Positions 14,087 through 16,361 of a DNA stretch of 16,361 nt are shown in pieces. The notes beneath the pieces are model-generated. The model worked only from the letters and a program-made list of their open reading frames with translations, searched no databases and was not told the DNA's origin. Source of the DNA: Thiodiazotropha sp050305635 (GTDB lineage: Bacteria > Pseudomonadota > Gammaproteobacteria > Chromatiales > Chromatiaceae); contig JBNLFS010000016.1 of the NCBI GenBank assembly GCA_050305635.1, positions 1 to 16,361 on the forward strand, written 5' to 3'. The first letter of the stretch is position 1, and the number at the start of each line of letters is the position of its first letter. A program made the translations under genes and the position numbers.

Positions 14087-14518
14087 ATGAAAGAAAAAAA
14101 GCTCAAACCCGATAAAAAGAAGGCAACAAAAGTCAAGGTCGTCAATGACAGCCTGAACGTGGGCGTCACCGCCAAGCCCTGTCTGGTCACCCTGTTTGAA
14201 GCGCGGGAGGTCTCTCCCGGCAGTACACTCATCGGCCCGTTGGGTGGGATCGACCTGACCGGTTACGGGGAATACCGACTTACCCTGCATCTGGCCGGTA
14301 CCGCCGGCACCCCGTTCAGTATCTCTGAAGTGTGCGGTCCCGCCGGATCCATCGACCAGGTCAGGTTCGACGTCGGCAGTGGGGTGATCGGGCCGAAGGG
14401 GACATTGAACTACCGAGCCCGTTTCGACATCTTCAGCCCGAGGAATTTGTTCATTCAGATCCGCAACGAAGGCAAAGAACCCTGCCAGGTAGACGGCACC
14501 CTGTACGCCGTGCAGTAA
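14087..14518 (+). CDS. Hypothetical protein, 143 residues, not recognised
   Basis: I do not recognise this protein. It has no signal peptide or membrane segment. The first 17 residues are very rich in lysine (MKEKKLKPDKKKATKVK), followed by a segment dominated by G, T, V, L and I with alternating pattern that suggests a beta-rich fold. Short hydrophilic turns (GPLGGIDLTGYGEY, AGTAGTPFS, GSGVIGPKGTLNY) recur. Three cysteines are present, including C32. AGAGGT about 14 bases upstream gives plausible initiation at ATG 14087. Third-position G/C preference and plain amino acid composition support a real gene. It is flanked by repeats on the left and by a possible terminator on the right, so it seems to be a single-gene unit placed between flhA and flhF. 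A flagellar role is not indicated. Confidence 0.7.
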   Translation: MKEKKLKPDKKKATKVKVVNDSLNVGVTAKPCLVTLFEAREVSPGSTLIGPLGGIDLTGYGEYRLTLHLAGTAGTPFSISEVCGPAGSIDQVRFDVGSGVIGPKGTLNYRARFDIFSPRNLFIQIRNEGKEPCQVDGTLYAVQ

Positions 14519-14530
14519 GTTTGTTCCCAT

Positions 14531-14581
14531 AACCCGATCGTTGTGACCGGGTTTTGGCGGCCAAAACTGGCTAGGATTTTT
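14531..14581 (+). terminator. Possible terminator after the 143-residue gene
   Basis: AACCCG-A-TC (14531-14539) pairs with GA-C-CGGGTT (14545-14553), one mismatch, and runs into TT. A second hairpin, GTTTTGG/CCAAAAC (14551-14567), overlaps it and is followed by a T-run at about 14576-14581. The two stems are mutually exclusive. Either could end the transcript. Neither is as strong as the one at 3925. Confidence 0.45.
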
Positions 14582-14796
14582 TGAGAGGGGAGGGATGGCG
14601 GACGCTCCTCTGCGGGATGTGTGTCGATTCCTATCGGCGTTAGTCGGTCCTCTGCCGGTTCCTTGGCGGGGCCGCTTCCAAGGAGTCAATTGCCCGGCAT
14701 TCAGTGATTGAAGGGTATCCGGATTGATTCTGTGTCAGATACTTATCTTGTTGTTATAAAACAATAAAAAATCTTACTCACTATCCGTATTCAGAC

Positions 14797-14812
14797 TGGA
14801 ACATTTATTGCA
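14797..14812 (+). promoter_or_regulatory. Sigma-54 promoter of flhF
   Basis: TGGAAC (14797-14802), five bases, then TTGCA (14808-14812) match the RpoN pattern with one common deviation (A for C at the fourth base). GG and GC are ten bases apart, as at 6027-6042, and both sites share TTTAT-like spacers and TTGCAT. Transcription would begin near 14823, giving an unusually long leader of about 140 bases before flhF. Confidence 0.85.
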
Positions 14813-14964
14813 TTCCCCTATTTGAGATTCTGTGATCGGGTTGTTCCGGAGCGTTTGGGCGTTTCAGGTCAAAGGACCGACACGGCAGTGACCTCAGGGT
14901 GTACTGAACTGACAGGCTGACAGGTGAAGGTCCTCAGCGGACCGGAGCCGGAGAGTTACGGATT

Positions 14965-16245
14965 ATGAAGATTCGACGTTTTTTTGCCTCTGACATGCGC
15001 CAGGCGCTTCGCCAGGTCAGAGATGCCCTGGGGGCGGATGCCGTCATTCTCTCCAACAAGACGGTGGAAGGGGGTGTCGAACTGGTCGCGGCCATCGATT
15101 ATGACGAGTCGGCGTTCACCAGCAGCACTCCGACCCCGATCGACACACCCATGCCCAAACCAAAGGCTGCCCGGACACCCGGCTCGATTGCCGCATCTTC
15201 CTATACCGCAGTTCGTGAAGCGGAGCCGGATGCCGATCCTGAGATTCCCGCCCGTAAACCGGCGGCCTTCGAGCCCAAGACGGAAAAGCGCCGGGTGGAA
15301 TGGAGCCAGGATCCGATCCTGCGGGAGATGCGCCAGGAGATGCAGGCCCTGCGCCGCATGATGGAGAACGAACTCTCTGAGTTGACCTGGCGCGATCTGG
15401 GACAACGCCGTCCACAGACCCAGGAGCTGATGCGCCAGTTGATGGGACTTGGGCTGGATGCCGCCCATTGCCGCGAGCTGGCTTACCGGGTGGAGGACGC
15501 CGAGTCCCTGGATCAGGCCTGGCAGCAGGCCCTGAATCATCTCTGCCGGGAGCTGCCGGTGGTCGAAGACGATCTGATCTCCCGGGGCGGGGTGTTTGCC
15601 CTGATCGGACCGACCGGGGTGGGGAAGACCACCACCATCGCAAAACTCGCCGCCAAATTTTGCCTGCGCCACGGTAATCGTCACCTGGCCCTGATCTCGG
15701 CGGACAGCTACCGTATCGGCGCCCAGGAACAGTTGCAGAACTACGGGCGGATTCTCGACGTCCCGGTACGTAGCGTAACCTCCACCGACGAACTCAACAG
15801 CGCCCTGCATGCGTTTGCGGAGAAACGCCTGGTGCTGATCGATACCGCGGGCATGGGCCAGCGGGACATCAAGCTTACCCAGCGCCTGGCCTTGCTGAGC
15901 CATGGCAACCACCCGGTCCGGCCGCTGCTGACCCTCTCCGCCACCACTCAGCGCAGTGCCCTGAGTCACGCCATCCGTGCCTTCAGCCAGGTCAACCCGG
16001 TGGCGGTGGTGCTGACCAAGATGGACGAGACCGCCTGCCTGGGCGGGGCCCTGTCGGCGCTGCTGGAATCCGGACTGCCTCTGGCGTATACCACCGATGG
16101 ACAGCGAGTACCGGAAGATCTGCGCCAGGCTCGGGCTGATACGGTCGCGCGCCTGGCGGTGGAGATGACCCAACAGGACGAGACACCGGATGAGGAGTAT
16201 CTGGCGATGGCCTTTGGAGGAACGAGTGAACACGCCCATGTCTGA
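14965..16245 (+). CDS. flhF: Flagellar biosynthesis SRP-type GTPase FlhF
   Basis: A 426-residue GTPase. The N-terminal B domain begins MKIRRFFASDMRQALRQVRDALGADAVILSNK, typical of FlhF. A proline/alanine-rich linker spans about 50-110. The N domain is near 115-200, and the G domain from about 205. GTPase motifs are G1 GPTGVGKTTT (215-224), DTAG (293-296) and TKMD (351-354). FlhF marks the cell pole for assembly of the flagellum, and its GTPase is stimulated by the N-terminus of FleN/FlhG. GGAGAG near 14950 precedes the ATG. It is separated from flhA by more than 1.2 kb and has its own sigma-54 promoter. It overlaps the likely fleN start by 20 bases. Confidence 0.97.
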   Translation: MKIRRFFASDMRQALRQVRDALGADAVILSNKTVEGGVELVAAIDYDESAFTSSTPTPIDTPMPKPKAARTPGSIAASSYTAVREAEPDADPEIPARKPAAFEPKTEKRRVEWSQDPILREMRQEMQALRRMMENELSELTWRDLGQRRPQTQELMRQLMGLGLDAAHCRELAYRVEDAESLDQAWQQALNHLCRELPVVEDDLISRGGVFALIGPTGVGKTTTIAKLAAKFCLRHGNRHLALISADSYRIGAQEQLQNYGRILDVPVRSVTSTDELNSALHAFAEKRLVLIDTAGMGQRDIKLTQRLALLSHGNHPVRPLLTLSATTQRSALSHAIRAFSQVNPVAVVLTKMDETACLGGALSALLESGLPLAYTTDGQRVPEDLRQARADTVARLAVEMTQQDETPDEEYLAMAFGGTSEHAHV

Positions 16246-16361
16246 ACATTTTGAAGACCAGGCCACCGGCCTGCGCCGCATGATTCATCCGGAGCCGATG
16301 CAAGTGATCGCCGTTACCGGTGGAAAGGAAGGCGTTGGCAAGACCAATATCTCCGCCAACC
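16226..16361 (+). CDS. fleN: Flagellar number regulator FleN/FlhG, N-terminal part
   Basis: Forty-five codons of a MinD-type ATPase are visible before the window ends. The deviant Walker A motif GGKEGVGKTN starts about 24 residues from the ATG, followed by ISAN, as in FleN/FlhG. The segment DQATGLRRM upstream is the short DQAxGLR motif known to activate FlhF. FleN restricts flagellar number by binding FleQ and works with FlhF. The start is probably GTG 16226, because GGAGG (16216-16220) lies five bases before it; the in-frame ATG at 16238 would be 17 bases away. Both starts lie within flhF, so translation is probably coupled. Confidence 0.93.
   Translation, partial: MNTPMSEHFEDQATGLRRMIHPEPMQVIAVTGGKEGVGKTNISAN

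Larger units (their letters stand above)
14519..14964. other. Gap upstream of flhF with sigma-54 promoter
   Basis: This 446-base gap contains the possible terminator (14531-14581), a G+C-rich stretch without a supported gene (about 14585-14700), an A/T-rich stretch with the small dyad TTGTT-ATAA-AACAA (14751-14764), the sigma-54 promoter (14797-14812) and a leader of about 140 bases. I saw no clear FleQ or IHF site here. Confidence 0.5.

Noticed and set aside
14054..14689. Minus-strand open frame opposite the 143-residue gene (211 codons)
   Set aside because: The two frames compete. The plus-strand frame has a ribosome-binding site and a downstream terminator-like structure, and the minus frame shows antisense-type composition. 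Because the plus-strand gene is itself unknown, this rejection is less certain than the others.
14956..16281. Minus-strand open frame opposite flhF (441 codons)
   Set aside because: FlhF on the plus strand has all GTPase motifs; the opposite frame has none and low-complexity composition.

Overview
The window looks like a chromosomal segment of a polar-flagellated gammaproteobacterium. The flagellar gene order fliL-M-N-O-P-Q-R-flhB, then flhA, then flhF-fleN, with two near-perfect sigma-54 (-24/-12) promoters, is the arrangement known from Pseudomonas, Vibrio and many sulfur-oxidising Chromatiales-type bacteria. The several dispersed palindromic repeats also resemble those of environmental gammaproteobacteria. 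The genus cannot be fixed from this sequence alone.

Layout. Positions 1-483 hold the 3' end of sucD (succinyl-CoA synthetase alpha). An orphan ParA-type ATPase follows (792-1502). Positions 1503-3264 form a repeat-rich, more A+T-rich accessory patch: a secreted PstS-like binding protein (2105-2977) lies between two diverged copies of a roughly 140-bp leader (1531-1673 and 3129-3260). A REP-type inverted pair and a fragment of a second repeat family sit in the upstream gap. The second leader copy serves a secreted DUF2202 ferritin-like protein (3265-3912), which ends at a strong terminator. ettA, the ABC-F translational throttle, is on the minus strand (3964-5631). A 147-bp MITE-like full-length hairpin (5697-5843) separates it from the flagellar operon.

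Flagellar region. A sigma-54 promoter at 6027-6042 starts fliL, followed by the switch genes fliM and fliN and the export-gate genes fliO, fliP, fliQ, fliR and flhB, which are tightly packed or overlapping. Between flhB and flhA sits a 126-bp A/T-rich hairpin element. After flhA come a related element, a pair of hairpin repeats and an unrecognised 143-codon gene (14087-14518). A second sigma-54 promoter (14797-14812) lies upstream of flhF, which overlaps the start of fleN (cut by the window end). FliM/FliN form the C-ring switch. FliP/Q/R/FlhB/FlhA form the export gate, with FliO as its assembly factor. FliL supports the stator, and FlhF/FleN set the position and number of polar flagella.

No tRNA, rRNA, CRISPR array, prophage or complete insertion sequence was seen. 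The core genes are ordinary and well conserved. The unusual material is in the intergenic repeats, the duplicated leader around the PstS-like gene, the orphan ParA and the unknown 143-aa gene. I do not see a convincing new multi-gene system.
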